From: Heligmosomoides polygyrus polygyrus | Taxonomy: Eukaryota; Nematoda; Chromadorea; Rhabditida; Heligmosomidae | Direction: 5' to 3' | Assembly (NCBI GenBank): GCA_947396885.1 | Contig: OX377205.1 | Location: 73,814,969-73,878,968, forward strand | Length of the DNA stretch: 64,000 bases | In this document: piece after piece, positions 13,901 through 22,250 of the stretch | Position numbering within the stretch: the stretch's first letter is position 1 | Layout of the letters: each line of letters opens with the position of its first letter | The notes under the pieces: generated by a model | The model's database searches: none | Seen by the model: the letters and a program-made list of their open reading frames with translations, nothing else | What the model was told of the DNA's origin: nothing | Translations under genes and position numbers: made by a program

Positions 13901-16900
13901 GATGAAGACAGTCATGATCCAGGTCAAAATGGGAGAACAGTACCAGAAGTGGTACGAGGACATCATCAGAAGAGCAGACAATCACCCTTTGAGGTTGGGT
14001 TTAATATTCGAAGCACACGGCAAGCCATCAAAAGGGGTACCAAAGAAGAAGTGAAAGCGTGGGACTAAACGCTCGAGAAAAGATGACGAAGAAGAAGAAT
14101 GTTGGAACTAGATCTTCTACGACATAGGAGCCTTTTATTGGAATAGTTTAACCTACAGCCATCATGAATGCGTCTTGAAGAGGAAGCTAAACGGACTTAT
14201 GGATACTGCCTCCGTTAGAGAATCCCAGAACTCCGTACGAACATTGTACCACGACGGCTGTGTGGAATATTCACGTCTAGAAGACCTCCAAAAGCTGCAA
14301 GATCTTTGTCAGTAGACATGACTGCTTCTTTTTAGTGTGCTCGTCTGAGGTTAGGGACGAAACGAGCATATTAGTTTCATAGCCGTGATTCTTTTTCATT
14401 TTAATATTTGCTGTTTTTTACCTTATTATGAAAAGGCCTAACCGTGCTCAATCAGTCCTCTAGATGAATGAAGTAGACGAATGGAAAACTCTGTAGGCGT
14501 AGAAGTTCAGAGTGTCATCGTCAAAAAACTATATCCATTTGTGAAATGAGTGAAATCATTTTGAAGGAATAATTGTGTTGGCAATCTGGTGTTTGTGCAA
14601 TTTTATTTTAAATTGAACGCGACGGCTTACATTTCACATTGTACTTTGGATCAAACCAAATAATAATAGCGATGCCATAGAAACCACGGTCTCCAAGCAA
14701 GGATGTTCGAATACGATCAAAATAAGTGTTCGTCCCCAACCAAACGTCTAATCCTGTATTACTCCTCGGATCAGGATGTGGTCTGGTGTAGCAACTGTAC
14801 TCATCTACCAATGTTTCAAATCGCACTTAAAATTGCTTTATCTAATTCCCTTGAGGCCTTTTCCCGGATTTTTTTTTCAAAAATTCATGGTAAGTTGAAG
14901 AATATGGATTGGTCTTTTCTTTCTGGCTTTCGAAACAGCTGCTCGAAAATTTTCGAGGTGCCTCCGTCGAGGTGCCATTCGTTGCTGAATAATTTAGCAC
15001 GGTCCCACGTCGACGGCACCCACCCCACCTTAACATACTCAGCACCGCACTGAAATTCGACACCGATGCGGGTGGCGGAAGGCCAATTTGGTCCTTGAAG
15101 CGGCTCAGAGAGCAGGTAGCGCGGAAATGACGTATTGGTGTGTTGAGTGCTTCTACAAGGAACAGGAAGGATATGTATATTTAACCAATTCAATTCAGTT
15201 CACTGATGAATCCTACGATGGGTTTGTCACAACTGCAGCTGAGGGCTAGCAGCGTAACTATACTCGATAATAGATAGGGAACATGTGAACATTTCAATTG
15301 TACGTAAGAGAGAGAGGCAAAAAACGTAAGTTACGTTTCTTGATAAATAGTTCTCTGTGAATGTGTTCAAAGCCAATAAAGCTTCATTTTTCAAATCAAC
15401 CGTTACAGATTGAACCCTTTGAATCCTTCTATCCTATCGTACTACTCTAGAGGTAGGATTGGACAACATTCCTCTTCCCGAGCGCCAAGCAAGCGGGGAG
15501 AATCTGGACCTGGATTTTAGAAAGCTAGGGCTAGGTGTTCACTAGCCCTAACAAATCGGAACAAGACCTACTGCTAGAGCTCTATTTGTGCGAAAGTCTT
15601 GACAGTGTCAAAAGAAAAAAGGAATCATCAGGATCTAGCTGAAAGCAGATGGCTGGAGAACATAAACAAATACTTCTGAACACCATTCTCCCTGAAGTCT
15701 CGGCAGTGCTTGGAATAAATTTTGTGAAGCTGTCAATTTATTTATTTATTTATTTATTTATTCGGACATGTGGGCAAGCACATGTAAAGTAAACGATGCT
15801 CAGCAAGCTCATTATCGCAACCAATAACAAAGTGACTTGACAAAGGGAACTGCGGAATGAATACGGAGGATAAAACAACGTTATAAGATAGAAAGAAAAT
15901 AAAAGATGCCAGCGGGAGCAAAGAAGAAAGTAAATATGAAGGCATACGAAGAATCAGGCCATCGACTTGCCTGAGACCGGAATTTTTTTTTTGCTTGATC
16001 AACTGTAACATTCGAAAGATTTAGCCACCATTTTTTTGAAACCCGCAAGCCTTTTTTGCAACCAACAATTTGTACAACTGTTGTGGGACCCCTATTAACC
16101 AGGCCAGTTAATCGGGTTTGCATTGACGCGGAGTCGTACAGAGGCCAGCTTATACATAACATAGCAGTGTCTTCGACCACCGAACCATCTGCCGTTCCAC
16201 AACGATAAAATATTTATTCTATTGCTCAGTACAGTTATCGCATTAGTCTATTCTGGCTGGATGAAGGATAGAGGAATAAAAGTGGCGTCAACTAATCCCT
16301 GTTGGGACGCACCACGCACTTCTGGGGGATGTCGTGTAGGTAACTTGGGTGTGCATTTGCCTATACAGATGACTGCGGGAGCAACTGATGGAGAAGCCAG
16401 TGTTTTACCCTTCCCAAACGAGCCTGCTACCGATTCCGAACCGAAACCGGAGGGATAGAAGGAATGGTCGGGTGCACGCAACAGCCGAGGCGCCACGGGC
16501 TTAAATATGAAGGGATAAGAACTCATCATATGCACAACGCGCTGTACTTCTACACTGCTTCATAAGGATGTTTACTATCTGTTTTTATAGAGAGCAGTAT
16601 CTAAAAGGTGTCTGAGTTAAAGTCGAATATTAGGTAGTTGCATATGAAGTAGCCGATTTCGACTGAAACTTTGACAGATCATAACTTTGCTTGGAAGCAA
16701 GTTTATTAATCGAAATAAGCACCGTTACAATAAATTTACTTTTTTCAACATGACAATGGCTTAGACATTCCATCTTTGTAAAAATCAGAGCTTCGAAAAT
16801 TAATAAAATATAAGAAGTCATTTTCAACATAATCTTGGTTGCTGAATTTTTATCCTTTATATGACGATCTAAATGCTGGGAAAAATCATAACCGGCAGGG

Positions 16901-19900
16901 GACAGATTTGGCGTTTATGCTGGATGTGGCAGAGTTTCGTATCCCAGTTCACCCAGTTTCTGGAAAACATTTTTGAAACGCGCGGACGCGCGTTGTCATG
17001 CAGTAGGATTGGGTCTGTTCGAGTGACCAAAGCCGGCTGTTTTTCAATCAACTTCAGGTGAATCACTGCAATTTCTGCACAGAACTTCTCCTCTGTGATA
17101 GTCTCCCCAGTCCTTAACAACTAGTATTGGACTACAGTAGTCACTGTCCACCACACGATAACCATGGTTTCTTTTTTGGAGACTTGGCTTCGACATCTCC
17201 CTGGGACTCTTGTTCTTGTCCAGTATTGTGCAGAGCAACGACGATTGTCATAAAGGATCCACTTCTCGTCGCATGACACGATCCTGTCCAAAAAATCTCC
17301 CTTAGATTGCGCAGCCTTGAAGAAACCCAGGTGTCGTGGCCCATCAGCATCTTCCCGGCGGTCAGTTTAGGCGGGATCCATTCATCCAATTCGATCGCAT
17401 TTAAGTGGCGACTGATAGCGCAGCGGTCAACGCCGAAAAACTGTGCTGGCTCTCTCATAGTTTGATGCGGATCGAATTCCACCATGGCTTTGAGTTGGTC
17501 GTCGTTAAGGACTGATGGTGGCATACCTCAGTCTTCATCTTCGAGACTTTCGTCCCCAGATCGGCACGTTTCCAACCAGCGGCGAACTATGCGTTCCTTA
17601 GCAAAATCCTCCCCAGATGCGCGTGTTACGTTTTTTCATGTCACGAGCTGCAGCTACGGCGTTCTGTCCACTTCTCCATTCATATAAGTGGAGCACCCAA
17701 ATATCATGTTGATTTTAACTGTAAAAATGACGTCATGAACTCGGAAGAGGTAACTACGTCACAAAAACTATAAATGGTAAGAAAGCGGAGGCTCGGCTTC
17801 TAGAAACTAAATACAGTGCCTGGAACGGGCACATCAGTAGCCACGAAAAATCGACCAAAAATTGAGGAAGCAAAATCGGCCATTTCATATGCGACAGCCT
17901 AATAAAAGTTATGCTGGACGAAACAGGACGAAATAGTGAATGTTTTAATAAGTGGACGAACTCGACAGACTCGGTAGGAGAGTCCTACATATTTCGCAAC
18001 ATGAGGTCTCTATTTAACCACACTAGCATGGTTATTTTAGAATATCAAAATTTCAAGACCGCGTCTACAAAAATTTTGGAATGAGAAGATAACATCTATC
18101 CAACGAGTGACAACAGTTGATAGCTTGGGAATGCACCAGCTGCTTTGCACAGTGCGGATGGTGAGTGCAGAAATCATGCATATCTTCCCAAGGCAATGCC
18201 ACTAATTAGTACACCACGTAGCGATTAAGGGCTGAAATGGACTGGAAAGAGGTTGAACCCAGTTGGATTAGTGAGAGAGCAAACGAGGCGCCCTTCTAAC
18301 GGCGTCTGAGGCGCCCAAACGCAGAGCAACAGTTCAACAGCATTTCTTCACTCACTTGACCTCCGGCTCGCGTGGGAAGCCGTGCAGACCCAGGTACAAG
18401 AAGTACACGTTGTAGAGCAGTCCAGCGCCAGCGTTCACCGCCAGACAACAGGAGATCGTCGACAGCATTAGACGCATGTTCTTGTGCATCACTCCGGAGC
18501 GCTGAAGCAATTGTTGCATGACAATACGCGAAGCATATTTAGAGTTGGAAGGAATGTGTGGGAAGGTAGGAGTTGAACGAGGTGTGAATTGGACTGCGTA
18601 TGGAAATGGAAATATCTGCTGGAAAAAATACACATGGTACGGACGTCACTATATTTTTTTTCCAGAAAACAAAACAGTTTTTTGGAGCGGAGTTTTCTGT
18701 ATAAAAACACAACATTTAAGAATGGTGAAGGAAAAGTAAAAGCAAATATGTTTTAGATGAATAGACGTGAGACATTCGAATGCTGTTTTAAAAACTGGGA
18801 GAACTAGAAACGGAATTAGATTACAAAATGCCTTTTCGAAAAATTTATAAAAGGATGAAGGGTAAAAAAGAAGACAAGATAAGGATAAAAGATAAAGGAC
18901 GGCGTTACTCAGTCCCTTTTGTGATCCGCCACGCATTCTACTTCTACGCGATGTCGTGAAGGCGATTCGAATGCATTTTTGGCCGTACAATGACTTGCGG
19001 TGGCCAGCCGATGAAGAAGTCAGTGCTTTATCCTACCCAGACTAGTCTGGTACCAATTCACCGACCCCGGAGGGAGGTTTGGTTGGCCTAGGCGGGAAAT
19101 CCGAACCAGGAACCTGGTGTCGGGTGAAAACGGCAGTAAAAGCCTCCTCCGACTGCGCTACACGCGCCCAAGAAAGAACAAGGAACAAGATAAAATGGGA
19201 AAATCGGTAGCGAGACTGCGCGATATGTTCGTGATGAAGAAGGAACGAAAGAGAGAGAGTAATCCAGAAAACAGCAAATAAAATAAAATGTCTCCTGATA
19301 CAAAATAATTATACCTTTTAGAGAAATTCTGCAGTTGAAGTCTACAGTATGCAGTTGCAGAAAAAAAAATAAAAATACACAAATTAAAGAAAAAGAAATA
19401 TAAATAAAAACGATAAAGACTGATATTCAACCATTTCTTGTGGATTGCGCCACGTATCCTATTTATGCTGAATATCGCGGAGACAATCGGAATGTGTGTT
19501 TTGCCTATATCAACACTTGCAGCGACTAGTCAATACAATCTTCAAGGAATATTAAACTTTGATTTGTGGTGCACGCAACCGACGGAGCTAGCTTTGATTG
19601 CGGTACTCATGTATTTAAAAGAAATTAGATAAAACAAATGAACTACGCCTGTCCGAGATAAAGTATTACAAAGAACCTAATTCGAGTAGTTGTGAAGTAA
19701 TTAACACCTATGCAAGAAAAATAACTTTTGAAACGACGGATTTATTCCAGTTTTCTTTCTCACTTGCATAGAAGAAGTATAGAAAAAAGGTGAATATGTA
19801 TACTACGAGACTGATTCTTCCGTCGTTGCAGGAAATGAGGTAAAGGAAAATGCGTACGCGACCTTTTAAGTAAAAATGGGTGTGATTCATATTAGCTAGG

Positions 19901-20484
19901 TAGGACATTTTCGCTGTTATGGCCGTGTGGTAGGACATTACGAAGGTGCGCCGACTGTTGCGTGCACCCCGAGTCGAGCATTGTTGGTTCGAGTCCTGCC
20001 TATAAAGCTTTAAATCCCTCCGGAGTCGACAAACTGGTAGCGGACTTGTTTAGCTAGCAAAAAAATCGACTGCTCCAACGGCTGACCACTACAAGTTGTT
20101 GTAAAGGCTAATACAAACTCAAAGCGTATCCATGAATAGCGTAGAAGGAGAATGCTTGGCACATTCCAAAAGGCATCTACTTATGCCGCCCTTTACTATT
20201 TTTTTTAGAAAATTTCACGAGCATTTCTTTCAGTAGCTTACCCCACAGATGATCATGAAGAAGACGTTCACAGAGATGGCGCTCAGATTGAGCATTGTAA
20301 TCGCCGTCTGCAGTGCGAACCAACCGACATCGCCGTACTGACCGCCAAGCGGGCAGTACTTCACGTCTTCTGAATCGCTTCATGGTAGAGTGGTCGAGTG
20401 CTTGATAACGAGGTGACGAGCCGGCGACTTACGCTGTTCTGTTTGCTCCGGTCGATGGGTGGGAAACTCAAACTCGTTGTGCAT
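1747..20484 (-). CDS. Nematode chemosensory GPCR, Sra-superfamily-like, 3' end missing
   Basis: This is a predicted seven-transmembrane receptor for the plasma membrane or cilium of chemosensory neurons. Six exons join with compatible phases at every junction. Exon 1 begins with the start codon at 20484. TM1 is in exon 2, TM2 in exon 3, TM3 with ERLIAT (a DRY-like E-R followed by A-T) in exon 4, TM4 in exon 5, and extracellular loop 2 with TM5 in exon 6. Exon 6 ends in KYSLSKRFQ, which resembles the L-S-x-R-[FY]-Q block before TM6 in the Sra/Srab/Srb/Sre group. Cysteines before TM3 (PWCSVV) and in loop 2 (VCVCDG) could form the usual disulfide. About 246 residues are present; family members are usually near 330, so TM6-TM7 is missing to the left. 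Introns are 63, 1740, 12431, 40 and 3726 nt, the long ones packed with transposons. The exons are GC-rich against AT-rich surroundings and carry no stop. Exact subfamily is uncertain. Confidence 0.77.
2322..2406. repeat. Short inverted repeat
   Basis: GAAAACTTTGTC near 2324 is matched by its reverse complement GACAAAGTTTTC near 2393. The spacer is about 57 bp. This may be a relic MITE, or chance. Confidence 0.3.
2489..2712 (-). CDS. Unrecognised open frame, possibly an exon or repeat remnant
   Basis: About 75 residues read without a stop, with a natural-looking composition: KVFLLYDNPCSPVDV, then QTFWCLAGELFLTRHTLQAG and a terminal PSPRDVRNFE. I do not recognise the family. It lies inside the 3.7-kb receptor intron on the same strand. 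No clear start codon is present, so it would have to be an exon or a fragment of an unclassified mobile element. Confidence 0.3.
2876..3225 (-). pseudogene. Mariner transposase N-terminal (helix-turn-helix) relic
   Basis: The minus frame reads WSYRRWLARFRTKNLS followed by EDEKWLEFYNE. The W-F-x-R-F-[RK]-[ST] pattern matches the second helix-turn-helix of mariner transposases (consensus R-R-W-F-x-R-F-R-S-G). No DDE catalytic block follows. It abuts the mariner at 3257 but is on the opposite strand and is a separate insertion. Assignment rests on one motif. Confidence 0.4.
3257..4499 (+). mobile_element. Mariner transposon with decayed transposase
   Basis: Terminal inverted repeats GGTTGGAAAAAAAGTCTCTT (left) and the near-complement ending CAAACC (right) are flanked by TA duplications at 3255-3256 and 4500-4501. 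The element is 1243 bp, a normal mariner length. The transposase is split over several frames. A helix-turn-helix with YEWVGKYLKGDYSLEDKARS lies at about 3555-3740; DESWVL, holding the first catalytic Asp, at about 3890; HDNAKPHF, holding the second, at about 4147; and YSPDLAPTDYLF, with the third Asp of the DD34D triad, at about 4230. It is inserted antisense inside the receptor intron. Multiple frameshifts make it nonfunctional. Confidence 0.85.
4502..5665. other. Intronic DNA, nothing assigned
   Basis: The longest open frame (minus, 5121-5507) is 128 codons but has no recognisable motif, no good start and uneven composition. I treat it as chance. No repeats with clear ends were seen. Confidence 0.4.
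5666..5745 (-). CDS. GPCR exon 5: TM4
   Basis: This exon is read in phase 0 after a 40-nt intron ending in CTCCAG. Its 26 residues form one strong hydrophobic helix (FQVIFLMAVFAAVFVTVNYF). It ends AC|GTGGGT, leaving two bases that pair with the first base of exon 6. Confidence 0.75.
5786..5924 (-). CDS. GPCR exon 4: TM3 with ERLIAT motif
   Basis: The acceptor is TTCTTTAG at 5925-5926. The exon completes AA+T (Asn) from exon 3, then encodes 46 residues: PWCSVV carries the likely disulfide Cys, followed by TM3 and ERLIAT at its cytoplasmic end. The donor is AAG|GTTCTC, a weak match to consensus. The 40-nt intron after it (5746-5785) restores the TM4 frame. Confidence 0.78.
6090..6385. repeat. 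Solo arm of the 34925-36390 foldback family
   Basis: The segment from about 6250 (GGTTTAACGACTTGGCAAAAA) to 6380 (GCTTCAGACCCTTGTC) matches the right arm at about 36275-36385 block by block, including GAAATTCTTCCTATAT versus GAGGATTCTTCCTATAT. The upstream part is more diverged. No inverted partner is nearby, so this is a truncated copy. Confidence 0.6.
6386..6984. other. Unassigned intronic DNA; possible pogo/Tigger end at 6788-6870
   Basis: Most of this stretch has no pattern I can name. At about 6788-6845, CAGTCCCCACCCGTTATAAT and then ACTCCCGTTATAACGATAGA resemble the terminal and subterminal repeats of pogo/Tigger elements, which commonly read CAGT-x-x-x-CCCGTTATAAC. No transposase is visible. 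Confidence 0.3.
6985..7560 (-). pseudogene. LINE reverse transcriptase C-terminal relic
   Basis: Read on the minus strand with frame changes, the region shows LLANADEIVF near the right end (a degraded F-A-D-D catalytic box), LPAVLYSCET in the middle (usual form L-P-x-L-x-Y-G-C-E-T-W), and KGRPRTTWLDDI at about 7070 (the G-R-P-x-x-R-W terminal motif of endonuclease-type LINEs). Several stops and shifts are present. It is truncated at both ends. Confidence 0.6.
7561..8620. other. Unassigned; GC-rich island at about 7650-7960
   Basis: Bases 7650-7960 are GC- and CT-rich compared with their surroundings and hold a 104-codon plus-strand frame (7789-8103) made of low-complexity Ser, Arg and Ala stretches. 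I see no family signature. It could be a degraded exon or a regulatory island. Confidence 0.3.
8621..8789. repeat. MITE copy, GGGCCGGATTCATCAA family (degraded)
   Basis: It starts GGGGACTGATTCATCAACGA and ends with the near-complement GTCGCTGATGACTCCTACCC. Its core, GCGGCTTATCAAGCGATATG, is shared with the intact copy at 25788-25958. Both arms carry substitutions. Confidence 0.7.
8800..10157. other. Unassigned intronic DNA
   Basis: Only short chance frames are seen, with no repeat ends or motifs. The stretch is moderately AT-rich throughout. Confidence 0.4.
10158..10722 (-). repeat. tRNA-derived SINE, split by a second SINE
   Basis: The 3' half lies at 10158-10227 (ATGCGCCACACATTTTACTT) and the 5' half resumes at about 10516-10722, ending in the 5' head CTGCGCTACCCCGCGCC. 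The two halves are contiguous once the plus-strand SINE at 10228-10515 is removed. Confidence 0.8.
10228..10515 (+). repeat. tRNA-derived SINE inserted into another SINE
   Basis: The head GCGCGTGGAGCGCGGTCGG is an A-box relative, and GGTTCGGATTTC is the B box. The body ends in GTGGCGCATCCC and a TTATCCTTATTATC tail. ATTTGTGCTAT flanks both sides (10217-10227 and 10516-10526), an 11-bp target-site duplication. This supports retroposition of the inner copy. Confidence 0.85.
10723..11608. other. Unassigned intronic DNA
   Basis: No gene, repeat end or RNA pattern recognised. Open frames are short and unstructured. Confidence 0.4.
11609..12820 (+). mobile_element. Mariner transposon, second lineage, decayed
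   Basis: The left inverted repeat GGCGGGACGAAAAGTCTTGA is matched by the right end, which reads GGCTGACCGAAAAGTCTTGA in reverse complement. TA duplications are at 11607-11608 and 12821-12822; the length is 1212 bp. Transposase pieces include EGERSGRPAIDDDRL with a following helix-turn-helix (TTRELAASLDCSHSTIE) at about 11930-12050 and GDESWIVHDN with the first catalytic Asp at about 12195. Downstream the frame breaks. Inverted-repeat sequence and protein differ from the element at 3257, so this is an independent lineage. It lies in the 12.4-kb receptor intron, antisense. Confidence 0.85.
12823..13240. other. Unassigned intronic DNA
   Basis: Nothing recognised between the mariner and the hairpin. 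Confidence 0.4.
13242..13360. repeat. Near-perfect 119-bp hairpin
   Basis: Arms of about 54 bp: CCTTCTCCAGATAGGTCACT opens the left arm and its exact complement closes the right arm at 13360. The loop is about 10 nt (around TAGGGAAGGA). I count one mismatch in the arms. It is GC-rich for the region. The near-identity of the arms suggests a recent origin or ongoing arm correction. Confidence 0.85.
13408..13719. repeat. MITE copy with tRNA-like insert
   Basis: Ends AGGCCAGATTCTTCAACGAC (left) and GTCGTTGATGAATCCGGCCC (right) are inverted, and inner arms (CTTACAGAGATTTAA and its complement) also pair. It is longer than the 171-bp intact copy because the middle holds extra DNA. That DNA includes, on the minus strand, GGGTTCGAGTCCCACC (13531-13547), a near-perfect tRNA B box. 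Confidence 0.65.
13850..14060 (+). pseudogene. LINE reverse transcriptase C-terminal relic
   Basis: The plus frame reads DRLRDEGVRAVMKTV, WYEDIIRRADNHPLR and FEAHGKPSKGVPKKK. These parallel the W-Y-G-H-[IV]-x-R-R and G-K-R-P-[KR]-G-x-P-K-[KQ]-R-W blocks that close RTE-type LINE polyproteins. The upstream catalytic domain is missing. Confidence 0.55.
14071..14840. other. Unassigned intronic DNA
   Basis: No motif or repeat end recognised; only short frames. Confidence 0.4.
14885..15152 (-). CDS. Unrecognised exon-like open frame
   Basis: After a good acceptor (TTCCTTGTAG) about 89 codons stay open with protein-like sequence: RIGVEFQCGAEYVKVGWV, STWDRAKLFSNEWHLDGG and SKIFEQLFRKPERKD. It ends in a stop at 14885. 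I do not recognise the family. It sits inside the long receptor intron on the same strand. It could be the last exon of a nested gene, a processed fragment, or an unclassified transposon protein. Confidence 0.35.
15194..15736. other. Unassigned intronic DNA
   Basis: No coding or repeat signal recognised. Confidence 0.4.
15737..15765 (-). repeat. (TTTA)n tract, probable LINE 3' tail
   Basis: TTTATTTATTTATTTATTTA with flanks; on the minus strand it is an AAAT-type tail. The adjoining minus-strand sequence to about 16010 may be LINE 3' untranslated DNA. A similar AAAT tail ends the region at 33638-33652. Confidence 0.5.
16262..16500 (-). repeat. tRNA-derived SINE, diverged copy
   Basis: In minus orientation the blocks GGGACGCACCACGCACTTCT, GGATGTCGTGTAGG, CCGGAGGGATAG and the 5' head GGCGCCACGGGC follow the SINE consensus order. 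The B-box segment appears deleted. Confidence 0.6.
16633..17899 (-). mobile_element. Mariner transposon, third lineage, decayed
   Basis: Inverted repeats GGTAGTTGCATATGAA (left) and its near-complement TTCATATGCGACAGCC (right) are flanked by TA at 16631-16632 and 17900-17901; the length is 1267 bp. On the minus strand a helix-turn-helix frame (LNDDQLKAMVEFDPHQTMRE, then DRCAISRHLNAI) lies at about 17510-17390. CDEKWILYDN-like coding, the first catalytic Asp box, appears in a shifted frame near 17265-17240, and LLHDNARPRVSKMF, the second Asp box, at about 17000. The set resembles irritans/cecropia-type mariners. Multiple shifts and stops. Same strand as the receptor and inside its intron. Confidence 0.8.
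17902..18355. other. Unassigned intronic DNA next to GPCR exon 3
   Basis: This is the 5' end of the 12.4-kb intron on the minus strand; the donor GTGAGT is at 18355-18350. No other signal seen. Confidence 0.4.
18356..18501 (-). CDS. GPCR exon 3: TM2
   Basis: The acceptor GCTTCAG precedes 18501. The exon encodes 48 residues: a short cytoplasmic loop (RSGVMHKNMR), TM2 (around LSTISCCLAVNAGAGLLY), and the start of loop 1 (GFPREPEV). It ends AA|GTGAGT, a strong donor, leaving two bases that join T of exon 4 as Asn. Confidence 0.78.
18881..19172 (-). repeat. tRNA-derived SINE, nearly full length
   Basis: The minus-oriented copy runs from the tail (GATAAAGGACGGCG) to the 5' head (CTGCGCTACACGCGCCC). 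B box GAAATCCGAACC and A box CCGACTGCGCTA are both present as complements. A flanking ACAAGATAA-type sequence occurs on both sides, a probable imperfect target-site duplication. It lies in the 1.7-kb receptor intron, same strand. Confidence 0.8.
19440..19535 (-). repeat. SINE 3' fragment, degraded
   Basis: TGCGCCACGTATCCTATTTA and then GGAATGTGTGTTTTGCCTAT match the 3' half of the SINE in minus orientation with many substitutions. Confidence 0.45.
19943..20110 (+). repeat. tRNA-like or SINE-related fragment with canonical B box
   Basis: GGTGCGCCGACTGTTGCGTG, then GTTGGTTCGAGTCCTGCC (B box), then ATCCCTCCGGAGTCGACAAA follow the SINE layout (head, B box, CCTCCGGGGTCGG block). The B box is closer to a true tRNA than in the main family, so this may be a sister subfamily. 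Confidence 0.45.
20242..20369 (-). CDS. GPCR exon 2: N-terminus and TM1
   Basis: The acceptor GATTCAG is at 20370-20376. The first two bases complete C+AA (Gln) from exon 1. It encodes 42 residues: an extracellular segment with Cys (DVKYCPLGGQYGD) and TM1 (around LNLSAISVNVFFMIIC). It ends GGG|GTAAGC in phase 0. Confidence 0.78.
20433..20484 (-). CDS. GPCR exon 1: start codon
   Basis: The ATG at 20484-20482 opens 17 codons (MHNEFEFPTHRPEQTEQ) plus one base, ending C|GTAAGT, a consensus donor. The 63-nt intron to exon 2 keeps the frame. The frame is open further upstream, so the start could lie earlier, but the next upstream residues are Pro- and Arg-rich and look noncoding. Confidence 0.65.
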
Positions 20485-21854
20485 CGGGCCCTTGGAACGG
20501 CCGACGGGTGAGTGGGCGACGGGTGCTGGACAAAAGGGCCCTCTTCTAGGTAGCCGCCGCCGAGCCGGGGGCGTGTCGGCCGGGCGTGGCTGAGCACTGG
20601 AGGTGTTGCTCTTTCGAACTCTGAGCAGATCTTTGCACTTACAGATGAAGAACATAAGAAATTACAAGAATGTTCGAACCTTTCACCTTTACTGGAACTA
20701 TTTTTAACCCGTGTAATTTTAAATAATTTTGACAGTTTTCAATATTACCTCGTTTACCTCGGGTCCTTTGCTTAGCTCAGACAAAAAATGAAACAGTGTA
20801 CAGCTAGATATACCCTTAGGTACCCTCTAGCGTTAAAAGCGCGATAATCCTGGATTTCGCCACCACCATGATCGAAAAAGCGTCTACCCGCATTCATTGT
20901 TTTCCAATAGTGTTTGCTCAACTTCTCATCTTCCTTTTCATTGTACTGACGTTTTAACGAAAAAACGAATCGATAGAGAAGTTGACCGAGCGAGTACCTC
21001 CTTAAGCAAACGCACAACCACAGGAGGTGTAGAAGGGATAGAAGTCAAGGACATCCAAGCTGCCGTTTCGAGATGCACTACGTTGTCGCCTTCCACTCAA
21101 CACTGCTGTTACGATACTTTGAAGGCATGATTTAGTCTACATGAAAGCTCAGGGGAACCGTATATGACAAACAAAACACAAGGCTGAAAGCACGTGTTTT
21201 TCTACTACCGCTTGACGACGTTCGCAGCTTTTGGACTCTGCGACTGGAAAAATGAAAGACATCGCCATAATAGCAGACGGCCAGAGACAACTTCAGACCA
21301 ATGTGTTCCTGGATAACTTAAGGCTATACATCAAGAATACTTTGCTTGTCAACTATAAGCTGTTTATTGAATCTGCCCTAGGCTCCAAAGGTAGAGGGCA
21401 GGTCAACGAGAAGGAATGCGACATATCTTAATCGGAGGGGGCACTTTATCTTTATCTTTATCTAGAGACGCACATTAACATGAGCGTGGAATGAATTAGC
21501 AGAAATCGAACCTAGAAACAAATTCCTAAGAACATTGAACATGCACATGTTCTGGTGAGAAGAAAAAAACATTTAACTAGTGCAGAGAAATAAAAATGAC
21601 GACAACCGAACATAACCCAAATAGCTAAGAAGTAATAGAGCAAAAAACAATAAAACACAGAAACGACTAAAAAGATCCCACAATATATAAGCGAGAACGG
21701 GCGTTTGTCTGTGGGTGAGTGCGTGTGTTTGTGGGTGTGTTTGTTTGCACAGAAGTGCTGAAGGAGTGTGTTGGGAGGAAGTATGGGGAAGGGCGGGGAG
21801 GGGTTGTAGTTGTCACCAGTTGTCAACTGTTATAGTTGTCGACAGGCGTCCATG
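20485..21854. other. Region upstream of the receptor gene; no second gene seen
   Basis: Bases 20485-20600 are GC-rich and contain GGGCCCTT and AAGGGCCC as a short inverted pair; this is where a promoter or trans-splice site would be, but I cannot point to a definite element. Bases 21446-21465 are a CTTTATC tandem tract like the SINE tail. The rest is unassigned. Confidence 0.35.
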
Positions 21855-22250
21855 TTCAGACGACATGTCACCAATGTCGCGCAAAGAACGTTAAGATTGA
21901 GAAGAGGTGTCACCGATGTCCCGCAAGGGGTGTTCGGATTCAGACGACGTGTGACTGATGTCGCGCAAAGCAGGCCCGACTTGAGAAGACATGTCACCGA
22001 CGTCGTTCATCAGGTGCCTGGATTCAGAAGAGGTGTCCCAAATGTCGCGAAAGGCTTTCCAGATTCAGACGACGTGTCACCGATGTCGAACAAAGCACGT
22101 TCGGGTTGAGAACACATGTCACCGACGTCGTTCATCAGGTGCCTGGATTCAGAAGAGGTGTCACCGATGTCGCGAAAGGCCTTCCAGATTCAGACGACGT
22201 GTCACCGATGTCGCGCGGGGGTTCCGGATTTAGGATTTAGACGACGTGTT
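21855..22250 (+). repeat. 42-bp minisatellite with open frame
   Basis: About nine tandem units of 41-42 bp with consensus near GACGACGTGTCACCGATGTCG followed by a variable half ending GATTCA. A higher-order period of about 125 bp is visible: the block at 21981 repeats from 22105. Because 42 is divisible by 3, a frame (21810-22109) reads 14-residue repeats of the form RR-x-V-T-D-V. I regard that protein as a by-product of the period. Confidence 0.85.

Noticed and set aside
21855..22250. CRISPR array
   Set aside because: Units are contiguous 41-42-bp tandem repeats with gradual variation rather than constant repeats with unique spacers, and the genome is clearly eukaryotic.
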